Shown here piece after piece: positions 35,899 to 47,577 of a stretch of DNA of 64,000 nucleotides (positions are counted from its first letter, which is position 1; each line of letters starts with the position of its first letter). The stretch covers positions 1 to 64,000 of the forward strand of contig JAURJT010000035.1 in the NCBI GenBank assembly GCA_030832095.1. Reading direction: 5' to 3'. The position numbers were made by a program, and so were the translations under genes. The stretch comes from Gammaproteobacteria bacterium. Its GTDB lineage: Bacteria; Pseudomonadota; Gammaproteobacteria; Burkholderiales; Burkholderiaceae_B. Under the pieces are notes generated by a model that worked only from the letters and a program-made list of their open reading frames with translations, made no database searches and was not told the DNA's origin.

Positions 35899-38142
35899 AT
35901 GTCACAACCTAACTATCTTTCTGAGCGCATGGGTAGTGCGACCGTCTCACCTTCGGGGTCTTTCGAGGCGGGCAGTTTTCAGTCTTTCACGCTGGTATAC
36001 ACGGCAGGCTACTTCGGCGTGGATGACACGGGTTCACTCAAGATTGTTCACCGTTTTGCAAGTGACATGGGTCGGCCTCAATGGAGCGATCCGACTGCAG
36101 CCAACTACACCACAGTTGTTGCCTCAAACGGTGCAATCCTTGAAGTACAGTATGACGGCAAGCGTAACGTCAGACCTTGGGACAAGACCTTGTTCATTCG
36201 GGTTGTGCGCGGTTTTCTTCGCGAAGGCGATCAAATCATTGTGTGCTTTGGCGACCGCTCAAAGGGCTCACCTGGCATGCGGATTCAAACGTTTGCAGAG
36301 CCCACTTTTGAGTTTCGTGTCTTAGTCGACCCATTTGCGACCTATCGTTACTCAGGCCTGCCTGAACAGCCCTGTATCGCCGTCGTCGCGGGCCCGCCAG
36401 TGACGTGGAAAGCCATTCTGCCCACCCTACGCAACTGCGGACAAACATTCAGTCTTGGCTTCAAAGGTGAGGATAAATGGGGTAACCCGAGCGATCAGAT
36501 ACAAGGTGTCTTCACGCTGCGTGCCAGTCAACCGATCGAAGGACTACCTGAACGCATCGACATGCAGCGCGGCCAACACGCGATCAGGCTCGATAACCTA
36601 ACAATTCACACACCTTGTGATGTCACCATCGCGGTCTATGACGCAACAGAAAAATTACTGTGCGCGAGCAATCCCTTGCGTATCGTTTCAAACGCCCCAC
36701 TCTTGCACTACTGGGCTGATTTGCACGGACAATCCGAAGAAACGATTGGCACCAATTCAGCTCGCGAACTGATTGAATTTGCTCGCGACAGGGCGTTTTT
36801 AGATGCGATGAGCCATCAAGGCAATGACTTTCAGATTACGACGCCCTTTTGGAATCATCTGAACGAACTAACGTCTGAGTTCAACGAAAATGGTCGCTTC
36901 ATCATCTACCCCGGTTATGAGTGGTCAGGCAACACCGGCTTAGGCGGTGATCGCAACGTCATGTTCATGCATGAAGGTCGTCAAATTCATCGGTCCTCGC
37001 ACGCCTTGGTAGACGACCTGGCCGACGTTGCCAGTGATGCGAATAGTGCGAATGATTTATTCGATGCCTTAAAAACCGAAGATGCCGTTGTCTTCGCCCA
37101 TATCGGTGGCCGCTATGCTGACATCACGATCGCGCACGATTTACGTATCGAAAAATCAGTCGAAGTTCATTCAGACTGGGGCACCTTTGAATGGTTGATT
37201 CACGATGCCTTCGAGCAGGGGTATAGAGTCGGCATTCTCGCGAACTCTGACGGCCACAAAGGACGTCATGGCGCCAGCCATCCTGGTGCCTCCCTATTTG
37301 GTGCCTATGGCGGCTTGTCGTGCTTGCTCGCCCGTGACCTCACTCGCGAAGCCTTGTTTGAAGCGTTACGCAAGCGTCATCACTACGCCACAACTGGGTG
37401 CAGAGTCCTGCTTGATGTTCGCGCAAACTTCGATCACGAGGCCAAACTGTTCGCAGATGACCCCAACATGGGTGCAACAACGAGCTCTTTAGTAAAAACG
37501 GCCCTCATGGGGGACATTCTCGAAGCTCAAGATGCCTACGTTGAACTTAAGATAGAGGCAATCGGTTCTGCAGCGATCGAACGCGTTGAAATTCGCAACA
37601 GGCTTGAGGTTCTAGAAACCTATCGTCCCTACAAGCCCAACGAGCTCGGTCGGCGTATCCGCGTCATCTGGGAAGGCTCAGAATACCGCGGACGCGGAAG
37701 ACAGACGGTCTGGGATGGCCATTGTGCGATCGAGGGCAATCGAGTCGAACGTATGTCTCAATTCAATATGTGGAACCTGGATAAACAAGTTGTCCTTAAA
37801 GATCCGCAACACCTCGAATGGTCCGCTTTAACAACGGGCGGCTTTGGCGGCTTTGATATCTGGCTAGACGACCCTCAAGCCGGTACACTGAGTATCGATA
37901 CTCCGTTGGTCAAATGCAAGATCGCTATCGCCGACATTGGCCTCGAAGACATGGTCTTTGAAGCCGGCGGGATTAAGCGTCAGCTTCGTATCTTTAGATT
38001 GCCCGACGAGAATCACCATCATGCAGTCGATATTTCGCGGCGTATCAAACTCAACGATCATGTTGATAACGCTTTGTATGTTTGTCTAACTCAAGAAAAC
38101 GGGCATCTCATATGGTCAAGTCCAATTTACGTCACGCGCTAA
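35899..38142 (+). CDS. DUF3604-family PHP-like metallohydrolase
   Basis: The 747-residue protein has a beta-rich N-terminal part and a core with PHP-type metal motifs: ADLHGQ at 273-278, SHQGND at about 305, AHIGG with His 401, EVHSDWG with His 424 and NSDGHKGR with D451 and H453. A C-terminal beta region follows. No biochemical function is established for DUF3604 that I can state. By fold it may be a phosphoesterase or hydrolase. No signal peptide is seen. A longer frame starts at 35809 overlapping gntR, but the chosen ATG is better. The next gene overlaps its end. Confidence 0.8.
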   Translation: MSQPNYLSERMGSATVSPSGSFEAGSFQSFTLVYTAGYFGVDDTGSLKIVHRFASDMGRPQWSDPTAANYTTVVASNGAILEVQYDGKRNVRPWDKTLFIRVVRGFLREGDQIIVCFGDRSKGSPGMRIQTFAEPTFEFRVLVDPFATYRYSGLPEQPCIAVVAGPPVTWKAILPTLRNCGQTFSLGFKGEDKWGNPSDQIQGVFTLRASQPIEGLPERIDMQRGQHAIRLDNLTIHTPCDVTIAVYDATEKLLCASNPLRIVSNAPLLHYWADLHGQSEETIGTNSARELIEFARDRAFLDAMSHQGNDFQITTPFWNHLNELTSEFNENGRFIIYPGYEWSGNTGLGGDRNVMFMHEGRQIHRSSHALVDDLADVASDANSANDLFDALKTEDAVVFAHIGGRYADITIAHDLRIEKSVEVHSDWGTFEWLIHDAFEQGYRVGILANSDGHKGRHGASHPGASLFGAYGGLSCLLARDLTREALFEALRKRHHYATTGCRVLLDVRANFDHEAKLFADDPNMGATTSSLVKTALMGDILEAQDAYVELKIEAIGSAAIERVEIRNRLEVLETYRPYKPNELGRRIRVIWEGSEYRGRGRQTVWDGHCAIEGNRVERMSQFNMWNLDKQVVLKDPQHLEWSALTTGGFGGFDIWLDDPQAGTLSIDTPLVKCKIAIADIGLEDMVFEAGGIKRQLRIFRLPDENHHHAVDISRRIKLNDHVDNALYVCLTQENGHLIWSSPIYVTR

Positions 38143-39137
38143 AAGACGGGCGATATTTCGTCAACACGTCACGTTGGCTGAGCGTTTGTATCGCCCTAGT
38201 ATTAGGCGCAGTCTTCAGCCTGCCCGCTAGCGCTCAAGACTATCCTGACAAACCGATACGACTCGTCATCCCTTGGCCAGCGGGCGGGCTGGTGGATATT
38301 GCAGGTCGCACCGCCGCGAAGGTGCTTCAGCCTTCGCTCAAACAAACAATCGTCGTCGAGAACAAACTCGGGGCCGGTGGCATTCTGGGTGCTGATTCGG
38401 TTGCCAAAGCACCCGCAGATGGCTACACACTGTTGTTAACAACATCAGCCCTGAGCATCAATGCCGTGCTGCGCACGAAGATGCCTTTTGACATGTCTGC
38501 TGATTTGGCGCCCATCGCACTGATCGCTTGGGCACCTTCGGTACTCGTGGCAAGCCCACGACTCAAGGTGACAAGCGTACAAGAACTGATCGCGCTTGCA
38601 AAAACTCAACCCGGCAAGCTCACCTACGCGTCGGCAGGAGTTGGCTCGCCGGCCCACCTTTCAGCAGAACTATTTAAGACGTTGGCCGGAATTGACTTAT
38701 TACATGTCCCGTACAAAGGCGCACCCCAGGCGATGACTGATGTGATTGCGGGTGAAGTAGATTTATTATTTGCCAATGCGACCGTCGCCATCCCGCAAAT
38801 CAAAGCGAATAAAATTCGTGCGTTGGCGGTCACAAGCGCAAAGCCCTATGCGGGCTTGCCAGACTTGCCGACCATGGCGCAAGCAGGTGTTTTGCAATTT
38901 GAGGCCGACCAATGGTTAGGCATCTTCGCGCCCTCAGGCACACCAGAAAATATCTTGACACTGCTGCATCGTGACATTGGCAAGGCACTGGTGAACGACG
39001 AAGTGCGCGCGACGCTCGAACAAAATGGCATGACCACCGCCGTCTTGGCTAGCCGGAGCGACTTCAACAACTTTTTGCTGCAAGATAAAGAGAAGTGGGC
39101 TGGTGTTGTCAGTGCCGCTAATATCCCTAAAGAATAA
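38112..39137 (+). CDS. Bug-family (TctC-like) periplasmic solute receptor
   Basis: It has a long signal peptide (LSVCIALVLGAVFSLPASAQ), then PIRLVIPWPAGGLVDIAGRT, VENKLGAGGILGADSVAKAPADG and LTYASAGVGSPAHLSAELF. The ATG lies inside the DUF3604 gene, overlapping by 31 bases; ATG at 38082 is possible. It presumably binds the compound degraded by the DUF3604 and sulfatase enzymes of the same operon. Confidence 0.9.
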   Translation: MVKSNLRHALKDGRYFVNTSRWLSVCIALVLGAVFSLPASAQDYPDKPIRLVIPWPAGGLVDIAGRTAAKVLQPSLKQTIVVENKLGAGGILGADSVAKAPADGYTLLLTTSALSINAVLRTKMPFDMSADLAPIALIAWAPSVLVASPRLKVTSVQELIALAKTQPGKLTYASAGVGSPAHLSAELFKTLAGIDLLHVPYKGAPQAMTDVIAGEVDLLFANATVAIPQIKANKIRALAVTSAKPYAGLPDLPTMAQAGVLQFEADQWLGIFAPSGTPENILTLLHRDIGKALVNDEVRATLEQNGMTTAVLASRSDFNNFLLQDKEKWAGVVSAANIPKE

Positions 39138-39147
39138 AACTCACACC

Positions 39148-41448
39148 ATGCCCAAAGATCAAGCAAGCTCACTCATTTGGCCAACGTTCAATGGCCGTGT
39201 TGGCAAAACCCTTGCTGAGTCGATCCCACACTGGAACACCCCAAGCCGGGCGCCGGCGGGTGCACCAAACGTGATTGTGATCCTCATGGATGATATGGGG
39301 TATTCAGATCTCGGTTGTTTTGGTGGCGAAATTGAGACCCGAAACATCGATGCCTTAGCGGCAAATGGGCTTCGCTTTACGAACTACACAACCGTGCCGA
39401 TGTGTACGCCCGCCCGCGCCGCCTTACTGACCGGTAAAAACCCCCACAGCGTTGGTTGCGGTTGGCTCTCACACAATGACCCTGGGTTTCCGGGCTACAA
39501 GGGCGAGATCGCCCCCGACGCACCAACCATCGCTGAAGTGATGCGCCAACATCACTATGCGACGATGGCAGCCGGAAAATGGCATAACACCTACGACCGA
39601 AATAATTTTCCCGGCGCTGACAATAGTTCTTGGCCTGTTCAACGAGGCTTTGATCAGTTTTATGGCTTCATGGCGCCTGAAACCAGCTACTTTCAGCCCG
39701 ACAACATGATGGAGGGCAATCAGTTAGCTAGCGCGCTGCGCTATCCAGAGGGATATTTCGCGCCTGACGACTACACTGGGCGTGCAATCGACTGGATTAC
39801 TCAACAAAAAAGCTGTGCCCCAGAAACACCTTTTTTTCTCTACCTGGCTTTTCAAACGCCCCATGGTCCTTTACAAGCAAAACCCGAAGACTTGGCACGC
39901 TATCGTGGGCGCTACGACTCGGGTTGGGACGCGATGCGCGAGCAACGCTTTGAGCGCCAACGCACAAATGACCTGATCGAACCCACCGCGGGCTTCGCTC
40001 CTCGTAACCCTGGGGTGCCCGCATGGGCAGACATGAACCCAGACGAGCAGGCGTTATTTGCGCGTTATATGGAGGTCTACGCAGCGCTAGTCGATAACGC
40101 CGATCAAAACGTTGGCCGCCTGGTTCAATGCCTAAAAGACACTGGGCAACTCGACAACACAATCATCATGATCACGTCGGATAACGGCGCGAACTCTGTC
40201 GCTGGCCCCAAAGGTGTCATGAACCTAATTGGTCGCCGAGTGGGCGCAGTCGATAACATGGCGTTAAACCTGCAACTACTCAAAGACGGTGAGGTCGGCG
40301 GAGAGCACACCTACATTTGCTACCCAACCGGTTGGACACAAGTCAGCAACACGCCCTATCGCTTTTTCAAACGCACCCCAATGGCGGGCGGTATCCGTGT
40401 ACCACTTGTCGTGCACTGGCCTGCCGGAATTTCTGACCCGGGCGCCCTACGTCGCCAGTGGACCCACGTGACAGATATCTTGCCAACCTTAATGGATGTC
40501 ACCGGCGCCGCTCGACCCGAACACTTCAAGGGGTATCAAACTCGAGGGCTTGATGGGGTCAGCTTTGCGAGCGCCTTGAAAGATTCAACAGCCCCTGCCA
40601 GGCGTGAGCGTCAATACTACGAACTACAAGGCAATCGTGCCTACATCTCTGGTCAATGGAAAATCGTTTCGCTACAAACCCCAGACAAGGCGATCGACCT
40701 CGATAATTGGATGTTGTTCAACTTAGAGCAGGATCCAGCTGAGTTGACTGATCTGGCAAGCACTCACCCTAAGATCGTGGCCAAACTGATTGCTGAGTTT
40801 GACGCAGATGCGGGCACAAACTACGTCTACCCGATCGATACGCGCAATGAAAGTCGCAACACCACGTTTCCGCCGTACGAGCAAAGTCGGCTGTTCATCG
40901 AACGTGATTTTTTCCGAACGGCACATTCGATACCTGGGCTGCTTTTGACGCCCATGGTGGGGGATCGTAGTTACGTCATGCGTGCAACTTTCGACTGGCA
41001 TGCAGGCAATGAAGGCGTAATTTTTGCGTTAGGCGATAGATTCTGCGGCATGACCTTATTTGTTGAAGACAGCGCGTTACATTTTGTGTACCAGTGGTGG
41101 CATAGCCCAAAAACGGTCACACCCATCACCTTAAGCAGTGGGGCGCAAGTCTTCGAGTTCAGCTATCACGCAACGGGTGACCGCAAAGGCAATGCCGACA
41201 TCACGCTCAATGGTAGGCAATGTTTCAACAAAGTTGATTTGTCGCCAAGCTTGTTACGCATCCCAAGTTGCGGGCTGAGTGTCGGCATCTCACGGCGCAC
41301 AGCCGTTAGCGAGCGCTACGAACATAAAGGCGCCTTTGAGTACACCGGCAACATCGATCGTCTGCGAATAACCCCTGGTGAATTAGCGCCCGCAAGCCTC
41401 GAAGAGCCTAGCGAAGAGATCTATCAGGATAAGCTGCGGCACTCTTAA
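39148..41448 (+). CDS. Arylsulfatase (formylglycine-dependent sulfatase)
   Basis: Type I sulfatases hydrolyse sulfate esters with a Cys-derived formylglycine. The motif CTPARAALLTGK starts at Cys86 (CxPxR), preceded by metal-binding D48-D49 in LMDDMGYSDLG. A second metal motif SDNGAN is at about 344. The ~766 residues include a C-terminal beta-rich domain (from about 590). No signal peptide is apparent, so it may act in the cytoplasm after uptake. It needs a formylglycine-generating enzyme, not found in this window. The gene starts 10 bases after the Bug gene. Confidence 0.93.
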   Translation: MPKDQASSLIWPTFNGRVGKTLAESIPHWNTPSRAPAGAPNVIVILMDDMGYSDLGCFGGEIETRNIDALAANGLRFTNYTTVPMCTPARAALLTGKNPHSVGCGWLSHNDPGFPGYKGEIAPDAPTIAEVMRQHHYATMAAGKWHNTYDRNNFPGADNSSWPVQRGFDQFYGFMAPETSYFQPDNMMEGNQLASALRYPEGYFAPDDYTGRAIDWITQQKSCAPETPFFLYLAFQTPHGPLQAKPEDLARYRGRYDSGWDAMREQRFERQRTNDLIEPTAGFAPRNPGVPAWADMNPDEQALFARYMEVYAALVDNADQNVGRLVQCLKDTGQLDNTIIMITSDNGANSVAGPKGVMNLIGRRVGAVDNMALNLQLLKDGEVGGEHTYICYPTGWTQVSNTPYRFFKRTPMAGGIRVPLVVHWPAGISDPGALRRQWTHVTDILPTLMDVTGAARPEHFKGYQTRGLDGVSFASALKDSTAPARRERQYYELQGNRAYISGQWKIVSLQTPDKAIDLDNWMLFNLEQDPAELTDLASTHPKIVAKLIAEFDADAGTNYVYPIDTRNESRNTTFPPYEQSRLFIERDFFRTAHSIPGLLLTPMVGDRSYVMRATFDWHAGNEGVIFALGDRFCGMTLFVEDSALHFVYQWWHSPKTVTPITLSSGAQVFEFSYHATGDRKGNADITLNGRQCFNKVDLSPSLLRIPSCGLSVGISRRTAVSERYEHKGAFEYTGNIDRLRITPGELAPASLEEPSEEIYQDKLRHS

Positions 41449-41554
41449 AGAGTTAACTCAGCTTGGTTATCGCTTAAACCATCATTTCAGCTATATTGGC
41501 AGTCAGTCGAGTAAAAAAATATTCCGCAGTATCACGCTCAAGTCCCCCACTTGA

Positions 41555-43783
<2,229 letters not shown>

Positions 43784-43787
43784 CCGT

Positions 43788-43828
43788 CTCGGTTTTGAAG
43801 AGCTCGTGATGGGCGCCTCAAGACCGAG
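43788..43828. terminator. Terminator-like hairpin after katG
   Basis: CTCGGTTTTGA (43788-43798) pairs with TCAAGACCGAG (43818-43828), an 11-bp stem with one G-T pair and a 19-base loop. No U-run follows on either strand. It lies in the convergent gap between katG and the enoyl-CoA hydratase gene. Confidence 0.45.
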
Positions 43829-43860
43829 AAGGGTTAAACGCTAACAGGCCTAGCGCTTAA

Positions 43861-43905
43861 GATTTGAGCGCAGATAATTGAGCGCAGAAGACTTCAGCGC
43901 TCAAT
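43861..43905. repeat. Short tandem repeats (~14 bp) at the 3' end of the enoyl-CoA hydratase gene
   Basis: Units GATTTGAGCGCAGA, TAATTGAGCGCAGA and AGACTTCAGCGCTC follow one another. This resembles the degenerate arrays found after zapA and rppH. Confidence 0.4.
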
Positions 43906-43908
43906 CGT

Positions 43909-44712
43909 TTAGCCCTTCTGCGCTTTACGAGCAGCTTTTTTATCCATAAAGTCTTTGATAATCACCGCATGCTCAGGCGTTTTATGCGCGATGGCCTGAT
44001 AAGCGGCTGAGAGCTCAAGCAGGTTTGAAAGTGAAGACGTCTGACCTTCGCGCAACAGGCGCTTGGTCATCCGCATCACTGACGGTGAGTTGACCGCCAT
44101 CTTGCGCGCAAGCGTATGCGCCGTGCTCAGCAAATCTGCTGCCGGCACCACGCGCGACACAAGTCCCCAGCTCAACGCCGTTTGGGCGTCAATGGGCTCG
44201 CCCGTAAACGACATTTCAGCTGCCCGTGCCATACCGATCACACGCGGCAAAAACCACGCGCCACCGTCACCGGCAACGATGCCGACTTTGACAAAGCTTT
44301 CAGCAAAGGTCGCAGTATCCGTAGCAATACGCAGATCGCACATGCAAGTTAAGTCAAAGCCCGCCCCAATGGCCGGGCCATTGACCGCAGCGATCGTTGG
44401 GACTTCAAGCTGGTGAATCGCCAACGGCAAGCGCTGAATGCCATGCCGATACTCTTGGCGCAACACCTCGCTGCCGAACTCTGGGCCAATCTGACGTTGC
44501 ATTTCGTCGATTTTGCCACCCGACGAAAAAATCGTGCCTGTGGCAGTGATTACCACCGCACGCACCGATGGGTCGCACTCAATACGATGACAGGCTTCAA
44601 GCATCGCCTCAACGATACCCGTGCCAGTTAAAGCGTTGCGCGTTTCAGGGTGATTCAGCGTCAGCGTCACCACGCCCAAATCGTCTTGTTCGTACAATAA
44701 AACTGAAGACAT
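43909..44712 (-). CDS. Enoyl-CoA hydratase/isomerase family protein
   Basis: The crotonase-fold protein hydrates or isomerises CoA thioesters. It shows the oxyanion-hole stretches (AVVITATGTIFSSGGKIDEM and AAVNGPAIGAGFDLTCMCDL) and a typical C-terminal helix region. The catalytic Glu position reads VGIVAGDGGAWFLPRVIG, where one of the two usual acidic residues appears as Asp. 267 residues. It is cotranscribed with the tautomerase gene 5 bases upstream, suggesting an aromatic or dicarboxylic acid pathway. Confidence 0.87.
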   Translation of the reverse strand: MSSVLLYEQDDLGVVTLTLNHPETRNALTGTGIVEAMLEACHRIECDPSVRAVVITATGTIFSSGGKIDEMQRQIGPEFGSEVLRQEYRHGIQRLPLAIHQLEVPTIAAVNGPAIGAGFDLTCMCDLRIATDTATFAESFVKVGIVAGDGGAWFLPRVIGMARAAEMSFTGEPIDAQTALSWGLVSRVVPAADLLSTAHTLARKMAVNSPSVMRMTKRLLREGQTSSLSNLLELSAAYQAIAHKTPEHAVIIKDFMDKKAARKAQKG

Positions 44713-44717
44713 CGCGC

Positions 44718-45092
44718 TTATCTCCCAGCCGCTTTTGCCGTACGGCCACCAGCCACACCCACGTCTGTTGTCGGCAGATCAAACAAAATCGAGCGCACGT
44801 TTTGGCTCGTGACACCGATCGACGCTTCAACCGCTTTGGCCATGGCAGCAATCAGCGCCGACTTCAGTTCATCGGTGCGCCCGTGAATCAGGCCCACTGT
44901 GATCATGACCATTTCATGACCGATTTCGCCGGCCACAATCACATGCTCAGGCGGGATCTCTTGAAGCACAACACGTACGGACGACAAGGGGGCACTGACG
45001 CTGTCGACCACAGACTGGGTCAGCTTTTTTAATAAGTCTGTTTTTTGTGCCGAGTTGTAACCCTGCATAATTTGTACATTGAGCATTGGCAT
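44718..45092 (-). CDS. Two-copy 4-oxalocrotonate tautomerase-like protein
   Basis: The 124-residue chain contains two 4-OT-like units of about 60 residues: PMLNVQIMQGYNSAQKTDLL and MITVGLIHGRTDELKSALI. The first has the catalytic N-terminal Pro after Met removal (MPMLNV). The second lacks a Pro at the matching place. Fused dimers of this type exist in the superfamily. It likely isomerises an unsaturated keto acid, in line with the hydratase encoded after it. Confidence 0.78.
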   Translation of the reverse strand: MPMLNVQIMQGYNSAQKTDLLKKLTQSVVDSVSAPLSSVRVVLQEIPPEHVIVAGEIGHEMVMITVGLIHGRTDELKSALIAAMAKAVEASIGVTSQNVRSILFDLPTTDVGVAGGRTAKAAGR

Positions 45093-45159
45093 GGTGTGCT
45101 ATCTTCCTTTTAGCGTTTTGGGAAACCTCTGACCCATACGATAAACCAAGTTTGAGCAC

Positions 45160-45555
45160 ATGGCCCCACATCCTTCGCCTTATAAAAGCATCGGCGGCTT
45201 CAAGCGGGTCGCCAACGCGGCGCGCTATTCGATGCAGGGGTTGGTTGCTGCACTGCGCTACGAGTCTGCCTTCAGGCAAGAGCTTTTACTTGCTGCAGTG
45301 TTAACGCCAGCGGCGTTTTGGGTCGGACAAAATGCGGGCCAAATCCTACTACTCATCGGTTCGCTGGTCTTAGTGCTGATTGTTGAGCTCTTAAACTCGG
45401 CCATCGAGGCTGTCGCTGACGCCGTCTCGCTTGAAACCAATCAGCTGCTTGGTCGCGCCAAAGACTTGGGTAGTGCAGCGGTGTTTTTAAGCCTTTTGCT
45501 CTGTGGAGCGGTCTGGTTGGTACTGTTTGCCAATCGTTGGCTAACCTTTATCTGA
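45160..45555 (+). CDS. dgkA: Diacylglycerol kinase
   Basis: This small inner-membrane enzyme phosphorylates diacylglycerol released by membrane-derived oligosaccharide synthesis. The signature VELLNSAIEAVADAVS is present, with three membrane helices in 131 residues. It is divergent from the tautomerase gene, and pyrF follows 41 bases downstream. Confidence 0.94.
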   Translation: MAPHPSPYKSIGGFKRVANAARYSMQGLVAALRYESAFRQELLLAAVLTPAAFWVGQNAGQILLLIGSLVLVLIVELLNSAIEAVADAVSLETNQLLGRAKDLGSAAVFLSLLLCGAVWLVLFANRWLTFI

Positions 45556-45596
45556 CACAATAGCGGTATCCGACCCTTCTACTTGCCTTTACCCAC

Positions 45597-46412
45597 ATGT
45601 CTTTTATTCAAAAACTCAATGCCGCCTGGGCCTCGTCGCAATCGCTTTTGATGGTGGGGCTTGACCCAGACTTGCCGCGTTTACCGGCAGAATTGCAGGG
45701 CAAACCGACCGCAATTTTTGAGTTTTGCCGACAAATTGTCGATGCGACTGCACCCTTTGTCTGTGGCTTCAAGCCGCAGATTGCGTATTTCGCCGCCGCG
45801 CGTGCCGAAGGGCAACTTGAAGACTTGTGTGCCTATATTCGCGAAAAATATCCTCATTTACCGTTGGTACTTGACGCCAAACGAGGCGATATTGGCGCCA
45901 CGGCCACGCAGTATGCTCAAGAAGTCTTCGGTCGTTATCAGGCCGATGCTGTCACCGTTAGCCCCTACTTAGGCGGCGACTCAGTTGAGCCCTACCTAGA
46001 GTGGGAAGATCGCGGCGTGATCGTGCTGTGCCGCACCTCAAACCCAGGCGGTTCTGACCTTCAGTTTTTAGTCACTGACGGCGTGCCACTTTATTTACGC
46101 GTTGCCGATTTGGTCGCAAATAAATGGAACAAAACGGGGCAATGCGGCTTAGTCGTTGGGGCGACGTTTCCGAATGAATTGGCGGCAGTGCGCAAGGCGG
46201 TAGGCGACGGTGTGCCCCTGTTAGTGCCTGGCATTGGCGCACAAGGTGGTGACGTTGCGGCAACCTGTGCCGCTGGCTGTAACGCACAAAAAACCGGAAT
46301 GATGATTAATTCGTCACGCGCGATTTTGTACGCAAAAGGTGAAGGTCACTGGACCGAAGCCGCAGCGGCGGTAGCCCGTCAAACGCGTGATGACATCAAC
46401 GCGCATCGCTAG
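45597..46412 (+). CDS. pyrF: Orotidine 5'-phosphate decarboxylase (type 2)
   Basis: PyrF makes UMP in the last step of de novo pyrimidine synthesis. The active-site motif [15 protein letters not shown] is present; the [13 protein letters not shown] start and 271-residue length define the longer type 2 subfamily found in many beta-proteobacteria. It is convergent with pncC, 11 bases away. Confidence 0.95.
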   Translation: MSFIQKLNAAWASSQSLLMVGLDPDLPRLPAELQGKPTAIFEFCRQIVDATAPFVCGFKPQIAYFAAARAEGQLEDLCAYIREKYPHLPLVLDAKRGDIGATATQYAQEVFGRYQADAVTVSPYLGGDSVEPYLEWEDRGVIVLCRTSNPGGSDLQFLVTDGVPLYLRVADLVANKWNKTGQCGLVVGATFPNELAAVRKAVGDGVPLLVPGIGAQGGDVAATCAAGCNAQKTGMMINSSRAILYAKGEGHWTEAAAAVARQTRDDINAHR

Positions 46413-46423
46413 CGCTCGATAAC

Positions 46424-46927
46424 TTACGTTTCTTTCAGCAGCATCTGCCCAGTCGCCAACGAGAAAGCCACCGACGCTTCACGTACGGCTTTGCGATCGC
46501 CCTCAAATATTTTAGAAATCGCATGCACCACCACCCCTGACGGGCGGCGCTGTGCAAAACCAAACCACACTAGGCCAACAGGCTTGCCAGGCGAACCGCC
46601 ACCGGGGCCCGCAATGCCTGTGGTCGTCAAGGCCAGCGTGGCGCGTGGCGCCATGTTTAACACCCCCACAGCCATCTGACGCGCAACTTCTTCGCTGACT
46701 GCGCCAAACTGCAACAGCGCTTGTGGCGTGACGCCTAGCTGCGCTTGCTTAGCCGCGTTACTGTAGGTCACCCAACCTTGGTCAAACCAGGCACTTGAAC
46801 CTGCAATTGCCGTGGCAGCGCCAGACAGCAAGCCCCCCGTGCAAGACTCGGCCGTGGCAAGTAGACCTTTATGTTTTAAAAGAAGCTCACCGAGTTCGGT
46901 GGCTAGCTGATCGATCTGTGTTGACAT
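46424..46927 (-). CDS. pncC: Nicotinamide-nucleotide amidohydrolase PncC (CinA C-terminal family)
   Basis: PncC deamidates NMN to nicotinate mononucleotide in the pyridine-nucleotide cycle. The signature AESCTGGLLSGAATAIAGSS is at about residues 26-45, with the later TTGIAGPGGGSPGKPVGLVW. 167 residues, the stand-alone form without the CinA N-terminal half. Last gene of the ribBA-to-pncC run. Confidence 0.93.
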   Translation of the reverse strand: MSTQIDQLATELGELLLKHKGLLATAESCTGGLLSGAATAIAGSSAWFDQGWVTYSNAAKQAQLGVTPQALLQFGAVSEEVARQMAVGVLNMAPRATLALTTTGIAGPGGGSPGKPVGLVWFGFAQRRPSGVVVHAISKIFEGDRKAVREASVAFSLATGQMLLKET

Positions 46928-46977
46928 ATTTTTGCCCGTGAACGCGTGAACAACAAACGCAAAGAAATGGAAGCCTC

Positions 46978-47493
46978 TTACAGAGTAACGCCAAACCGAA
47001 CCACAAGCGCCATCACTAAAAGCGTGTAACCCGCGGCCAAGAGATCATCGAGCATCACACCAACGCCACCTTTAAAACGCGCATCGACTTGTCGAATCGG
47101 TGGGGGCTTGACGACATCAAAAAATCTAAACAACACGAAAGCGAGTGCTTGAGCGGGCAGGCTTTGGGGCACGAGCCACAGCACCAACCAGAACGCCACA
47201 AACTCATCCCAGACAAGGCCGACGTGGTCGGGTACGCCAAGTTGCTTGGCTACGCGCTCGGCAGCCCAGCAGCCGTAAAAAAAACAGACCAGCAAGAAAA
47301 GACCGATGTAGAGATCGCTGACACCTGGCGAGGCGACGCTCCAGAGCAACCAAGCCAACAACGTCGCCCAAGTGCCAGAGCCCGGACGCAACAACCCAGA
47401 GCCCATGCCAAACATCAACATGCGGCCCGGATCAGAAAACACCCACGCCGCCTTGGGCCAGCTTGTACGGTGTCTTTTTGAAACGTCAGTCAT
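46978..47493 (-). CDS. pgpA: Phosphatidylglycerophosphatase A
   Basis: This membrane enzyme dephosphorylates phosphatidylglycerol phosphate. The motif SGLLRPGSGTWATLLAWLL and the acidic DEFVAFWLV stretch near the middle are family-typical, as is FFDVVKPPPIRQVD. 171 residues, with several hydrophobic helices. It is placed downstream of thiL as in most proteobacteria. Confidence 0.94.
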   Translation of the reverse strand: MTDVSKRHRTSWPKAAWVFSDPGRMLMFGMGSGLLRPGSGTWATLLAWLLWSVASPGVSDLYIGLFLLVCFFYGCWAAERVAKQLGVPDHVGLVWDEFVAFWLVLWLVPQSLPAQALAFVLFRFFDVVKPPPIRQVDARFKGGVGVMLDDLLAAGYTLLVMALVVRFGVTL

Positions 47494-47577
47494 TGTGGGT
47501 TAAATCCTAAGGCAGTCGAAACGACAGGCAATCAAGGTGCAAAGTCAGATTCAATCAAAACAAGGAGTCATCAACAG

